In this document: in pieces, positions 1 through 11,714 of the stretch
How the letters are laid out: each line of letters starts with the position of its first letter
Numbering within the stretch: the stretch's first letter is position 1
Assembly: GCA_008921705.1 (NCBI GenBank)
Contig: VFFE01006811.1
Coordinates: 539,184 to 603,183 of the forward strand
Origin: Burhinus oedicnemus
Taxonomy: Eukaryota; Chordata; Aves; Charadriiformes; Burhinidae
Reading direction: 5' to 3'
DNA length: 64,000 nt
Notes under the pieces: generated by a model
The model's database searches: none
Told to the model about the DNA's origin: nothing
The model's input: the letters and a program-made list of their open reading frames with translations, nothing else
Translations under genes and position numbers: made by a program

Positions 1-605
1 GCCCTTGGCTTCCTGAGGCAGGACATAGCAATGGTGAGAAATTGTCAGCATGACTTTAACTCAAGGACTTTTCATAGCAGCAATGACCTTTGCTGAAAAC
101 CTAAGCAGATGGGGAAGTAACTAAGGTGCATCTAGCCTCAGTGTTGTGAATTTAAGTTACTTGTGCTGTAGCTCTATTAGCAAAGATTAACATCAGTGGG
201 ATCCCTCCCTTCCTGCATATGTGTGTGGTGGAGGAGTTGACATTTTTGGCTGTATTAACCTGTCAGATAAAATAGTTGTTATATAATATGACACATCTGC
301 CTTTGGACTAAACTTTGTTATATGTGCCTCTGTAAAGATGAGACAGCCAAATTATCCTATTTAGCTGTATATGTAACAGCCGGAGGCAATTGAGAGGGGA
401 GTTCTGCCATAAAATGTATAATTGCTGGAGGCATGTTTGTCTGTGGCTGATGTAATTTTGAGCATCCCATTTTACACTTCTCAGAAAGAAGCACTTACCC
501 TGTTCCCAGCCCCTGGTATCAGTGCTGGCACCTCATCCTTCCTCCTTGCCATGAGATCGGTCATCTGTACAGTGTTTCCACTTGGGAGCAGGGCTGGTCT
601 GAACC

Positions 606-627
606 AGTTGGGAATAGTTTCCCAACT
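606..627. repeat. Short perfect inverted repeat (hairpin)
   Basis: AGTTGGGAA (606-614) is followed by a 4-nt loop and its exact reverse complement TTCCCAACT (619-627). An alternative stem overlaps it: AATAGTT (613-619) can pair with AACTATT (624-630). The two foldings exclude each other. No function can be assigned; a 9-bp hairpin can arise by chance in 64 kb. Confidence 0.8.
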
Positions 628-914
628 ATTGCAATGAGTACCATCTTTTACTACTGCGACACCTTGTGCTGTAACAGCGGTTGCACAGGAGAGAGTCTGG
701 GCAGTCCAGGCTGTCTCCCTGGCTCTGTGTGATGCTGGCAGTGATGGCAGTCAAACAATCTGGGTGTTGTCTGGAGTGTCTGTGACTTTGGAGTCCTCTA
801 CTGGAGTATCTCTTTCTGGCCAAAGGTCCAGGTCAGGATGGAGTGAAGCATTTCCTAAATCATACAGAAGTGTTTCTAACTGATCCTATATAAAGTGGAT
901 GGTGTCTCAGTTTC

Positions 915-1027
915 CAGACCCAATGTCCTACTGGTGCCTGTTGAATATGTGGAGCTTGGTGCCATAGGCAGGTTTCTGCAGTTAATAGGATTTTTCCTGG
1001 CTGGGTTAATTCTGGACATTGGGTCTG
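915..1027. repeat. Long-spaced perfect 14-bp inverted repeat
   Basis: CAGACCCAATGTCC (915-928) recurs as its exact reverse complement GGACATTGGGTCTG (1014-1027). The 85-nt spacer is not itself palindromic. Perfect 14-bp arms are longer than expected for a random pair at this distance. They could be the ends of a small degraded DNA transposon, or a local inverted duplication. I see no flanking target-site duplication and no transposase. Confidence 0.8.
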
Positions 1028-1259
1028 AAGGGTAACCCAGTGGGAGAACACCTACCAGCAACAGAAGAGATAGGTCATATGTAATGGTACATTTGTAGGA
1101 GCCGCAAAAATCACATAATTGAAACCCCTCAGGCTGAGGAGACGATCAAACCTAGCTCTGTTTCTGCTGATTTAGATCCTTAATTAATGGGCACCCACTA
1201 TTAGATCAGATTTTTAACGCCAGGCAGTTACAACCGCTTTGTCTTGTCCCCGTAAATGT

Positions 1260-1690
1260 CTCCTGGTATGGCAGAGCAGACTCTTCACGGGATTAGACGG
1301 AGCTTAGCTGCCTCCTGAGCTTGTCCGTGGCTCATGGCAGAGCTTGCCAGAAGTAGGTTCCTGCCGTGCAGCAGAGAGTGTGGCCACCCAACCATGTGCC
1401 CGGGCCACACTGTCCCTGGCGCTGCCGAGGGAGGGAGCAGGGACAGCCTCCGGACCCAGCTAGCCGCTTGTGAGGGGCTGCAATATCGTAACACCCCTCT
1501 GAAGCTGGCTCAATTACTCCTGGAAATGACAGCTTGACCATGATACCTACACGTGCCTTCTGGCACGTGGCCGTATCCAGGTGTGTGCGAAGCAGGCATC
1601 ACCCCGCTTCGTCCTGCTTCTTCCCGCAGAGAAGGAAGCTGGTGCGTAGGCTGGAGGGAGCGCTGCTGTACACCGCAGCAGCTATCTGCC
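1260..1690. promoter_or_regulatory. CpG-enriched GC-rich block, possible small CpG island
   Basis: By hand count this 430-bp block holds about 20 CpG dinucleotides at close to 58% GC, far above the AT-rich, CpG-poor DNA on both sides. It includes a twin E-box (1550-1569). No start codon context or recognisable exon was found next to it. It may be a short CpG island (alternative promoter or enhancer), or simply a GC-rich patch. Strand of any transcription is unknown. Confidence 0.3.
1550..1569. promoter_or_regulatory. Twin CACGTG E-boxes in a hairpin arrangement
   Basis: CACGTGCC (1550-1557), a TTCT loop and GGCACGTG (1562-1569) form a perfect 8-bp inverted repeat. Each arm carries the palindromic E-box CACGTG (1550-1555 and 1564-1569), 8 bp apart. 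CACGTG is the class B E-box bound by bHLH-ZIP and bHLH-PAS factors (USF, MYC/MAX, MITF/TFE, CLOCK-BMAL1). Binding is inferred from sequence only. Confidence 0.4.
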
Positions 1691-4600
1691 TAACAATTTT
1701 GACATAGCCTAAATCTATAAATCCCTTGATCCGTTAAAGCTGCTTTTGTCAGGTCAAAATATGTTTATTTTCCTTTCAGAAGCAGCTTAACTCACTTAAA
1801 GCAGCCCATAGAGCTTTTTTCTCACTTTTTCCTGGTACTCAGTGTTGTTCCTCCAAGGGATGAAACAGCAAAACAGTTTCTGGCTATTACAGTAACTTAG
1901 AAGGAAGGGAAAAAACAGCGTAAGAGTGAGCTGTCAGCTGGGTGACCCTGTCATCTCAATACCTGTCTGCATGGTGAAGCTAAGGCACAGAGCGGTAGTT
2001 TTCTTTTGGTGCAGGGAATAGGTCGGGTCCGAGGAAGGGGCCTGCTGGCTCTTTGCTGGCCTCTTCTGGGAACCCCAAACTGTGAGGAAAAATCTGCCCT
2101 CTTCCCTCTACCTGTCAACACACTTGCCCTCTGCAGTAGGGTCTTTTTGGCATCACTGTGATGAATTTCTTTTCAGGCATGATTTTGGAGGCAGGAGGAG
2201 GTCTTTGTGTGTCTCCTGCAGAGCATCCAAGGCTCCTTCCTACACCCCTGCTCAGCGGTGACCCCTCCGGAGCTGCTCTCTGCTGAATTGCTGACATCTA
2301 AAAGGTACTGAACACACTGGACTGTCAAGGACTAAATAAAAGCATTTTCCAGCCCCAATTGAGTTATTGAAAGCAGTTTTCTAGCTGTAAGTGCCTTGGG
2401 TTCTGCGTGTGTGTCACATTTGAATATACTCTTTTGTAGTGTTAATAGATACACTTTGGAGATAGCTGCTCACAACAAATTAATGAGACATTTCAAGACA
2501 GAATTCTTACCAGCTAATTAAATTACCTGCCTAGCTTACTAGCATTAATCACTCGTCTCCCAATATATCCGTGTAAACAGCCAGAATTTCATGTAAATTA
2601 GCTGATGTTTGAGATGGCTGATGAACACCTTTGAATCTCTGTTCGTTGGTGATTCTAACACTTAATACAGGAAAAAAACGAAATGACTAGAAATCATTCT
2701 TGATTACTGCTTCCACAGATTCATAATACTTTACCAGTTTCTTTAACTGTACGTCACACAAAGGGACTAGCCTGCTCCCCCATAAAAAAAAAAGAGACAC
2801 ATTAGAAAATCTTATTTCTGACACTTAATAGTCAAACATGAGAGCAACTGCATCTGTCACAGATATAAGTTTTGGAGACTTTAACAGACTTAAGTTATAA
2901 TGGAAGTCTTTTGTTGGAGATCAATATTTCTACAAAAGATTATACCAATGACTGAAAAAGGAAAAATACATTTTATAGGTATGTTTTAGACCTAAACAGC
3001 AGAGGGCCTAAATAGCATTTTTCCTCTTAAAAAATGGTTCTGATATTTTTTGATTCTGATCCACTCACTGCTTTCAGGGGTGCCCACTTCTCCAGCAGAG
3101 GAGGCAAAGTTTTTAAGATTTTCTATCGAGAAAGGTGCTAGAATAGGAATGAAGAAAACTGGGTTCCCTCTCCAGCCCTCTTTCCAACTCAGCTGCATGA
3201 ACCACTTTGTCCTTCAGTGCCTCACCTTCCTTTCGCCGTCTCTTCCCTGTGTCATCAGTTGGAAGCTTCATCCACTGCAAATGCTTTTACTCCCTATAAG
3301 CAGTGAGATACCAATAAGAATGCAGTAAAATAAGATTATCTTGGTTTACTGCATTGAGCCAAACTGTAAAATTCAAATTCATTTCAGCCAACTGAAATTT
3401 CTTCAGTTATATTTTGGAGGATGAACATACCTATTTCTAGATGAATAAAGTTTAATTCAATCTTGGTTTCTTTTTCAAGCATTTGACAAAAGTGCCTGGG
3501 AACTCAAAAAAAAAAAAAAAAAAAAGATTACTTCCAAAAAACAGGATAAGGAGGTATTGGGGATGTTTCCTTTCAGTCTGGAGCCTCATGTTTCCAAAGG
3601 ATGAAGAAAGCCAAGTTCAAATTCCTTCTCTGCTTTGTTTCAGGTAAGGAGCAATTCCCTTCCTCATAGCCAATACTGTAAACACTAGCAGTAAGGTACT
3701 CAGCAGAGGTGGGTTGTTTCAGCTCTTCTAATTAAGTGCTTACAGTTTATATGAAAATACTTCAATTTCAGTAAGAGAAAAGTAAGAGTCCCAGTGATTA
3801 GCAACCCAGTGATCATGGGACACTACAGACAGATGGAAGAGCTGGATTAAAAATTGTGACTGTTCCTTTTTTGATGAAAATTTGATTTTTTTTAATACTT
3901 GTGGGATCAAATTTTAAATTGTAGCGTGTGATGTTTGTTTCCTGCACTATGTGAGGGCATTCCACGAGTAATTTTGCTAGATGTGAAAAGACTAGGCAAG
4001 TGAGAGTTATCAAAGTCTTTATAAGACTGATTTTAAAGTAATTTTTCATGTTCACAAACAATTAATAAGGGAGGAATTTATTATAGTTTCTGTTTTTACA
4101 TTTCCTGTAGACCTAAACATCCACAACTAAAAGTTCTCTCTCTGCGGCTGTAATGACACAGACATTCAGTGCTGGATACAGCTGATGAAACTGCATTTGC
4201 TCCAGCAAATGTAGGAAATTCATATCTTGAAGACTCGGGAGCCAGGCTGATCTGGTTTTGATCCTGCATAGGATTGCCAGGTTAAAGAATCAAAATCCAG
4301 ACAAGCGTCACTCCTGGGACTTGATTGCACAGTCCTCCTACTGACAAAGTCTGTTCTGCTGCCTCTTGCATATTGTGGATCAGCATTAGTGTTATTACAG
4401 GTAGAGAGGAAATTCAGCCAAGGATGAGAGAATGATTAAATTATTGACTCCCTCTTCATGTGAAATGTGCCATCAATCTCAAATATTTGTTCAGTTGCAA
4501 GGTTTCCTGCATTTCCATTTTCCAGAAAGCTCCTGCATAAGCAGGATCAAAGATTGTGCTTTCGCATAAATGGTTTCCTTTGTGGAACATTGTTTCTAAC

Positions 4601-6994
4601 ACTTTCCTGTCCCAGAACATTCAGAGCCATACTTAAATTACTTTACTTTTGTCGGTGTTTTCATTGTAAAGACTCATATGCAAAGTGTATCTCCTAGGCT
4701 CATGAAATCTGATCCTATTTCTGAATATATTTCTGTGGCTTTCAGAGGTCAGTTTATAACACGCAAAGTTCATGACAAAGTTCTTTAAAAGTACACAAAA
4801 TTCAACGAGATTATGCAATCTGTGGATGCAAAACAGAGAGACTCAAATAAACATCAAGGAGAGAAAACACACCAGTAAACTCACTGTCCTGAAAGACTTC
4901 AGCATACCGGTCTCAGGAGGCACATGAGAAAAGAGAGGATTTCAGGTAACCCAAAACTGGTGCAGACGCAAGCGCTGGTAAGGGCGCAGAGGGAGTGCCC
5001 ATCAGCTTGCTTGCGGTGAGCCCAGCAAGGAAACCCTTTGGCTTTTTCTGCTGCTCTACTCAGGGTTAAGAGCCATTTAACAAGATGTTTTGTTTGATGG
5101 CAGGCGTTTCCTTCAAGAGAAGATGATGCTTATTCTTTCTTCCAGAAACTGAGTGGCATACCCCATACTAACCTGATATCCATCCGCATATCCACAATGC
5201 CACCAGCAGGACAACGGCGGCATGGCCTGCCAATGTCCCCGCTGTCGTAGGGCAGGCCAGCATCACGCAGCATCTACCTCTGCCTGCTGGGTGGCTGGGA
5301 TTACCAAGGTTTTGCTACAAGGGACCCCTCGCTCATGTAAAATGACGTATCAGATGTAACACTCGGGCTAATGGAGGATGCCCAATCCAATTCATCTCTG
5401 TTCTGGCTCACATAAAGAAATCAAGGAAATTGCATTTCATTAAATGATCTATACGTGAGTGCCTACATGTGTTAAATTAGGTACTGCTCCGCTGCGGTGC
5501 AGTGTAGCGTACACAGATTTGGTCCTTTTGCACCACGGTTGTTGAGCAGAGGTAGAGGGGAAGAAGAAGGGAACGTGCAGCTCCCACTCCTGTGCAGGCG
5601 ATGGGGTCACCACGGCCTTGTCTCTCCAGAGACACAAATTGAAAGAAGTGGCTTTTGCAGCAAACAGACCCGTTTTTCTTGTGGCGATCAGCTACATTGG
5701 AGTTCTTGCCTGTGAATGGCCACCAGAATAAGAAGAGATTTTTTCTCTGATTTCCTTAGAATTTCTGTTGGACAAATAACATTTTTTTAAAGCAAAGACA
5801 ATAGATGACCAATACAAAATTTGAAGCTCAGATATTTGAGCGAATTGTGGTTTACGCTCAGCTTCGTGGAACTTTTCAGATTCACAAATAGTTCTACTGA
5901 TAGACTGGGTGATACTTTAGTATAACAAATAATGAATAGGGCATACGTCTGCCAGAAGTCTGGCAATTTTTTTCTTTTACTTGTACAACTTTACAAAGTA
6001 TTTTTATACTCTTTGTCTAGCCCTACGTTTTACATGGATACTGTATGTTTTGTAGTGGATGACAACACGTAGTTATAATTCCATATAAAAATGCTATTCT
6101 GAATGTTTACCTAGCTGCCTCTCTATGATTTCACTTTCAGTGTAATCATCTGAAGTATAATTATGCAGGAAGATCTGATAGATCATATAATTTTAGTTCT
6201 ACATAAGCAGCAGGTTTCTGCACACAATGCGGTATTCCAAGGCCAATGAGAGCTAATCTATGTATTGCAGGCAGCTGTGCATAATAGTAGTTGTCGGTTT
6301 TAGTAAGCTTTAATTGAGTCTGTCAGAGCCCCATAAGTTTTCAGTATGAATTGAGGTTACTGATATCAGCCTATCATCTTAAAAGAGAAGTTTGCAACTG
6401 GCGGGTGGATTTCCTTTTCTACCTCTTCCGCAGTAAATCGCTGACAAAACTTCCACTGGTCTTCTGAAGCAATGAATTTGTTTGTCATATTTGAAAAAAA
6501 TAAGTCTGCTTACAAAAACTGAAGCTTGCAACATTTTGCAGAAAGCAGGCTTTCTGGAAGAAAATGGATGCAGAGAGGAATCTGTTGGGTGTGCTGTCTG
6601 CATGCAGTTTGGTTCCCTGCCCAGGAACGCTGAAGTGGCCCTGGCAATTTGCCTGCCTGGCTTTCTCCTGAAAGCAGCACGGTTAGGCAACACTGCTGTC
6701 AGAAATATTTGGGCTGATTACTTTTTTCCAGCTAGAGGACACAATGTGGAGTATCGGACCCCATCTGCACTGATCTTCCAAGAGGGCTGGCTTTGTTTTA
6801 TAGCTTAAATCCTTCTTCTTCCCATTTTCTGTTTGTTCCTAGTATATTTATAGAGGAAAATCATGCTGCACTCAGACTTTTTTTTTTTCTTAAGATCAAC
6901 AAGGAATTGCCTTTCAGCCTACTCTTGTGAGACAGAGTCCGATCTCCCTAGCAGCATTTCGCTCCGCTTTTCCCAATATTCATGACTGTTTTGT
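1691..6994. other. Non-coding stretch with one A20 tract and a small GC hairpin
   Basis: Open frames on both strands are short, overlap each other and match nothing I know. An A20 tract lies at 3506-3525; no recognisable SINE or processed gene copy precedes it. A GC-rich inverted repeat, TGGCCTGCC (5223-5231) and GGCAGGCCA (5251-5259), has a 19-nt loop. The homeodomain-site-rich patch at 2470-2640 is listed separately. Otherwise this is unremarkable AT-rich DNA. Confidence 0.6.
2470..2640. promoter_or_regulatory. Homeodomain-site-dense patch, candidate conserved non-coding element
   Basis: Within about 170 bp lie several TAAT-core sites: TAAT at 2481, TAATTA at 2515-2520, ATTAAT at 2544-2549, and AATTAG near 2597. 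GCTGATG occurs twice (2601 and 2617), and a TCF/LEF-like CCTTTGAA lies at 2628-2635. This is the composition typical of developmental enhancers. AT-rich DNA produces TAAT cores by chance, so conservation across birds would be the deciding evidence. Confidence 0.2.
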
Positions 6995-7043
6995 CTCAAA
7001 TCAATCTGACTTTTTTGCCTCAAATCAATCTGACCCAATATTC
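6972..7043. repeat. Nested direct repeats
   Basis: The 16-mer CTCAAATCAATCTGAC occurs at 6995-7010 and again at 7019-7034 (period 24). The pair is flanked by two copies of CCCAATATTC (6972-6981 and 7034-7043). The nesting suggests two successive slippage or duplication events. No mobile element is recognisable. Confidence 0.85.
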
Positions 7044-10000
7044 CAAATAAGGTTTTCTTAGTGTCTTGGATGTTGTCATCGGTGCTTCCTCGTCTCCACT
7101 GAAATCACCTTGCCTGATCCAGCCTGGGTTCACATTTTCCTTTTATATGGCCTTTTTCTCATGTGAGAAACAGTTCCTTAATAGTGCTGCCATGAGATAT
7201 CTGTTCTCTTTGTGTGTTATTTAATTTCCTTTTATGTGATTTCTGTTTGACTAATTACTATGCCTTTCAAGCACGTTACTGAAATAGAATGAGACCTTAA
7301 GTATCACATGCTATTCACTAGAAAAAAAACCCTAGCCAGACACAAAAAACTCCATGTAAATTCCCTTATTAATGAAAAAAAGATTATTTTTAGCCAAGTA
7401 TAACAAGGGTGGGGTGAACTGGAATTAAATTGCTGTAATATTCCGAGGAATTATGATGGGGTATAATGTATTATTTGTACTGTCTACTCAGGCTACTTAG
7501 ACATCTTAATTAAGCTGTGATTCAAAAGACCACAGGAGTGTGATTCAAAAGGCTGTGCTCTATGGAGGCAGTGAAAACAAACAAGCACTTGTGAGGGGCC
7601 GAGTTCGGCATGATGGTGCCTCAAGTAGCCTAAACTCAAATCCCCTCCCCGGTGCCCACCATGGAACAACGCTGGCTCCAAGTTCATCCTTCGTGAAAAT
7701 CGAAGAAGAGTTTTCCACTCTGAGGTACACGAGGGCTTATGAGGCGGATGTGGATACAAATATAATATAAAATAATGTAAAAATAAAAGGTTTTCTATTA
7801 TTCCTATACCTGGCTTCCATGAATCCCCTGGTTTCTGTGGAGGTATTTCTAACAGCTCATGTCCTGTCTACTTGGGCTGATGTCTTTTCAGTGCTGGCTG
7901 AAATTGGCTTAAATATTAATACACAAGTACAAAACATGGATCATTTTTTAATAAGGCTTTGTCGTGTGTATTCCTTAAAGACTTGTGGGATGTGATAGTG
8001 GCGGTGAAAGACAGACAAAACAGTTAAAATTAAATATTTAATAAATCTCTGAAGATTTTATTTTCACTTTGCTTTGAAAGTATCTAATGACTAATTACTT
8101 CTCCCATTAATAACCTGTTGACTGTACACTTCAGAAAATCTGTTCACTTTACCCTTTTTAGTGTGTTTTTGCCAAGCAATCTGTTGTCTTCGGCTTACTT
8201 CCTAGCAATAAAAGTTAACTGGTTTTTTTCACCCTGCCCTCAATAAGGTCAGTCTCTCTGTTTGTCTGACACAGGTTATAAGTCCCACTACAACCCTTTT
8301 GATCATAACACCAGGATTATTGACAAGGTGTCAAAACATGGGTTATCACTAGTGCTTTTCTGAGCTTCAGTATTGACTATATGCCCTAAAAACAAAGAAG
8401 CAGCATGGTAATAATTTCAGTTTCCAAACCAACAGGTTGCAGGTCCCAAAGTGAAAGACTGCCAGACTGAGCAGAACAGCAGAAATAGCTATCTTACAAT
8501 ATGCAGGAAAGTAATAACGTTTGTGAACAATTATGTTTCAACATGGAATTTTAGAAGAATATGGTCCATCAAGGTTTCTGAAATACAGCACTGAGCAGTT
8601 TCAGTTTCCGTTGCAGACCTTTTGAAATAAATGGTCTTAATAACTCTTACTCCTCTTCTCCAGCTCTGCAGAAAAAACAACATTCATCTCAGTTTTGTAA
8701 CATATATACTCAATATTGAAAGAAAGTTGTCACAAATCAACACGATGCTCTTGTATTGTTGTGTCTACTAATATCTGCTAACATTCATCAATAATAAGAA
8801 AATTTTAACTAGCATTTTAATAAAAAGATGGAGCCTAGATGGATGAAGAATATAAACATACTGGAAAGTAGAGTCCTTGGATACTGAATGCATTCAAAGA
8901 TTGATGGCTCAGGACTGTTTCCAGCCTTAATTCTAGTTTCCAGGCTCTGTCTGGGAGTTGGTAATGTTTGAATTATCTGTCTCTTGACCACGTCCTTGCC
9001 AGGTTACAGGGAGAAAGAGTGACGATCTATGTCATGTTACCTTCTCTTATCTTTGCAAAAAGTCTACTGAAAACATCACGCTGTGCCTATTTCCCTGAAC
9101 TTTTTAGTAAATATAAAGGAGGAAGAAATCTGTTCATTCTTGTATTGCAAAGACGCAATTGAAAATGTCAGTATCTGGATGCTATGAAAGACTTAAGCAT
9201 GTAGTTCAGCTGGTATCCAAGGCCCAAGTTTAGGTAATGCCAGCTGCCCCATAAATAAATTACCATGGGTGGCTATATATTAAGTGCTTGACACTGATAT
9301 ATAAAGGAGCTATAACCTTTATTAATTGCTCAGCTGATCTTTAATCTCTACTTTTAAAAACAAAAATCCCATTTTCTGTAATGTTATTGTGGTGCAAACT
9401 TATACTGCCAAAAGTGATTTATGTGCTCTGCTAAATCAGATGACACATACTATTTTAGGGCCAATGCATTGCATTTCCTCTAAAAATGCCTAAGTACTTT
9501 ACAGACAACTAAGCTGAACAAAGTAGACTATTCACTGCCTTGTTAGGGCTTTGTTAAGAATTACCATGAGGTGCAGTGTATTTTGACTGACTCAGACCAT
9601 CTTTCCATATGAAATACAAAATTTACTCTCAGACTATTTCAGAAGCTTCTCGGCCACGTGGTCTCAAGTACTAAACTACAATAAACTCATCTTGCTTGTT
9701 CATAAAATTTCTGGGAGATTTCCTAGGGAATTGAGCATCGTTTGACTATGGCTTTCCAACTGTGTGCCTGGTTGGCTACCATTTGTCTGTCCCCACACAG
9801 CCAACACGAAACCAGCACGAACAACACCTTGCATGGCGTGGGGGTGATCGCTGGGTAAAGATTAAAGGTAGCGAGTGGAGTGTCTCTAAGAAAGGGAGAA
9901 TTTGGACTACGGATGTGGCTGTGCATGCCCTGCTCCACTGGGAAGCACAGGAGAGAATAATGAAGCAGCTACGTCAGGAAAGGGACTCTACTCTTTTTGC

Positions 10001-11684
10001 GATACCCCGTGCAGCAAAGAGGAGTCTGAGCCACAGGTCCAGAAAGATGAGGGTTTACCAAGGTACAGGTAAAGGCTTTCGGGGAGGTGTCCACAATGAT
10101 TATTGGTGCAAAAGGTGTGATCAGAGATGAAGCAACCCAACGCGGTACATCCCAATTCCTGCAGCTCCAAGGACAGCAGGGAAGAGATCTGTATTTTTTG
10201 TTGTTCCTGGTTGTTTGGTACCGGTTACCATTTAAATAAGATTTGAAGAGGAACAATCCAAAGTGCAATACCTCAAACCCTGGTTTTAGTTCTCTAAAAT
10301 GGGGCATATGCATCTTTCAAATACCCAAGCAAACAGCCTGATAAATACTGCACTCCAAATTCACATTCAAACTCTGCGTAGGCTCCTGACTTTACAAAAG
10401 CTCTAATAAAACTACAAGAAGTACCTACAAAGTCGTTCTGCTTCCATATGGATGAGCTGGGAGTGGCTCGACTTATAAACATGTTTTGTGAACCTCAGAG
10501 GCTCCAATAGCTTTTACCAAAATAATAACTTTTGAGTGGATTTCGTCTGTTATTGTCCCTTCACTCAAAAGCAAATATAACATTAGAGGGGGTCGCTCTG
10601 AGAAATTATGGTTTTCTCAAAATATATTAAACTGATTCTCATTCAGTATTATAGCTTTAACAGGAAAAAAGGATGGGGAAGCTCAAAGCAGTCTTAGGGC
10701 TTGATTACATATACTGCTAAAGCGCAGTACAAACTGGCATCAATAAACATGTTTGTGCACAGGTGCTAAGTAAAAGGAGTTAAATTAATAATATTTGGAA
10801 AGTAAAATCCCCTCTGTATCCACAGAACAATTTTATCCAGATCTCTTCTCAACTCCTTCCTAATCAATTTGAACTCTAACCTCGTGGGCTGAGTATTTTG
10901 GGGGAGAGGCTAAGTCTTTAATCTATGTGCTGAGGCTGTCGTTAGCAGTTTCCCAGTGATTTTGGCCCGACCACCTGTTGCAGGGAGTGTTGGACTCACA
11001 TTATCAGGGAGCAACGGGGTGGTGGCACAAGCAGCACCAGTGACCTGCAGATGAAAAGCCTGATGGTTCTTCCCTAGACCCACCAACTTCCTAAAGGATG
11101 AGCTTCTGATGGTAGACAGATTTCTTAATGAAAATTACATTTTGGCAGTTTTGGTTTGCTCCCTCATTAGATCTGTGTAAAATATGAGCCTGAGTTGCCT
11201 AAGCGGGATCCGTTAGTTTACACAGTAATTGCTGTAACGCGGCAGCAGTAATATGAGTCTAGCAGATAAGAACAACTTACTCAGCATTCCTCAGAGGCTG
11301 GAGAGGAGGAACAGGCAGCTGACCCTAAATGCTTTAAAAATACTCCTCCTAGCAGTAATGCACTAAAGTAAACACAGAGGGGAAAATGCTGTGAAACGGT
11401 TTCGTCAAGGACCAGTGTAATAACAGCCCAGGTTAGGGCTAATTAAACTGTTTTAGCTACCAGAGGGATGGGATTTTCCAGCTGTGTGCAAGCCGCAATA
11501 ACAAACTTTCCTTAGGGTGCAGATTCTTTCCTGATTCTTTAGCTTCACACAGCTCAAATGTTATTCTTGCCCACGACAGTCTCATCAGCTCTTCGGCTTC
11601 AGAAATGCTCGCCTGGCTGCAACAGCCGTGGAAGAAAGCAAGCAGGGTGAACTAGACAAAGAATCCAGTGTCCCTGACAGCAGT
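7044..11684. other. Non-coding stretch, no gene seen
   Basis: No frame resembles a known protein. The longest (122 codons at 9762-10130 on the plus strand, 114 codons at 9969-10313 on the minus strand) overlap each other and have no recognisable motif. A 13-mer, TGTGATTCAAAAG, is directly repeated at 7516-7528 and 7539-7551 (period 23). The patch at 11120-11600 is listed separately. Confidence 0.6.
11120..11600. promoter_or_regulatory. Candidate regulatory patch (forkhead and homeodomain sites)
   Basis: The stretch carries a forkhead-type GTTTACA (11216-11222) and a TAATTA homeodomain core (11440-11445). Several TAAT-containing octamers lie between them, together with a few CpGs in otherwise AT-rich DNA. 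Such clustering is seen in vertebrate developmental enhancers, but motif matches this short are common by chance. There is no sign of coding. Confidence 0.15.
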
Positions 11685-11714
11685 GGGGTTTTGGGGGTGA
11701 TGTGGGGAGGAGGG
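11685..11714 (+). other. G-quadruplex-forming motif
   Basis: Four guanine runs, GGGG (11685-11688), GGGGG (11693-11697), GGGG (11704-11707) and GGG (11712-11714), are separated by loops of 4, 6 and 4 nt. This satisfies the usual rule of four runs of three or more G with loops of 1-7 nt. The G-rich strand is the plus strand. Folding in the cell is not shown by sequence alone. Confidence 0.6.

Larger units (their letters stand above)
1..1259. other. Non-coding stretch, no gene seen
   Basis: No open frame here exceeds about 70 codons and none carries a motif I recognise. The stretch is ordinary moderate-GC DNA. The only structure that stands out is two inverted repeats, listed separately (606-627 and 915-1027). 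It could be intergenic or intronic; the sequence does not decide. Confidence 0.6.

Noticed and set aside
3506..3525. A20 tract as the tail of a SINE or processed pseudogene
   Set aside because: No recognisable element or gene sequence precedes it and no flanking target-site duplication was seen; it is most likely a simple homopolymer.
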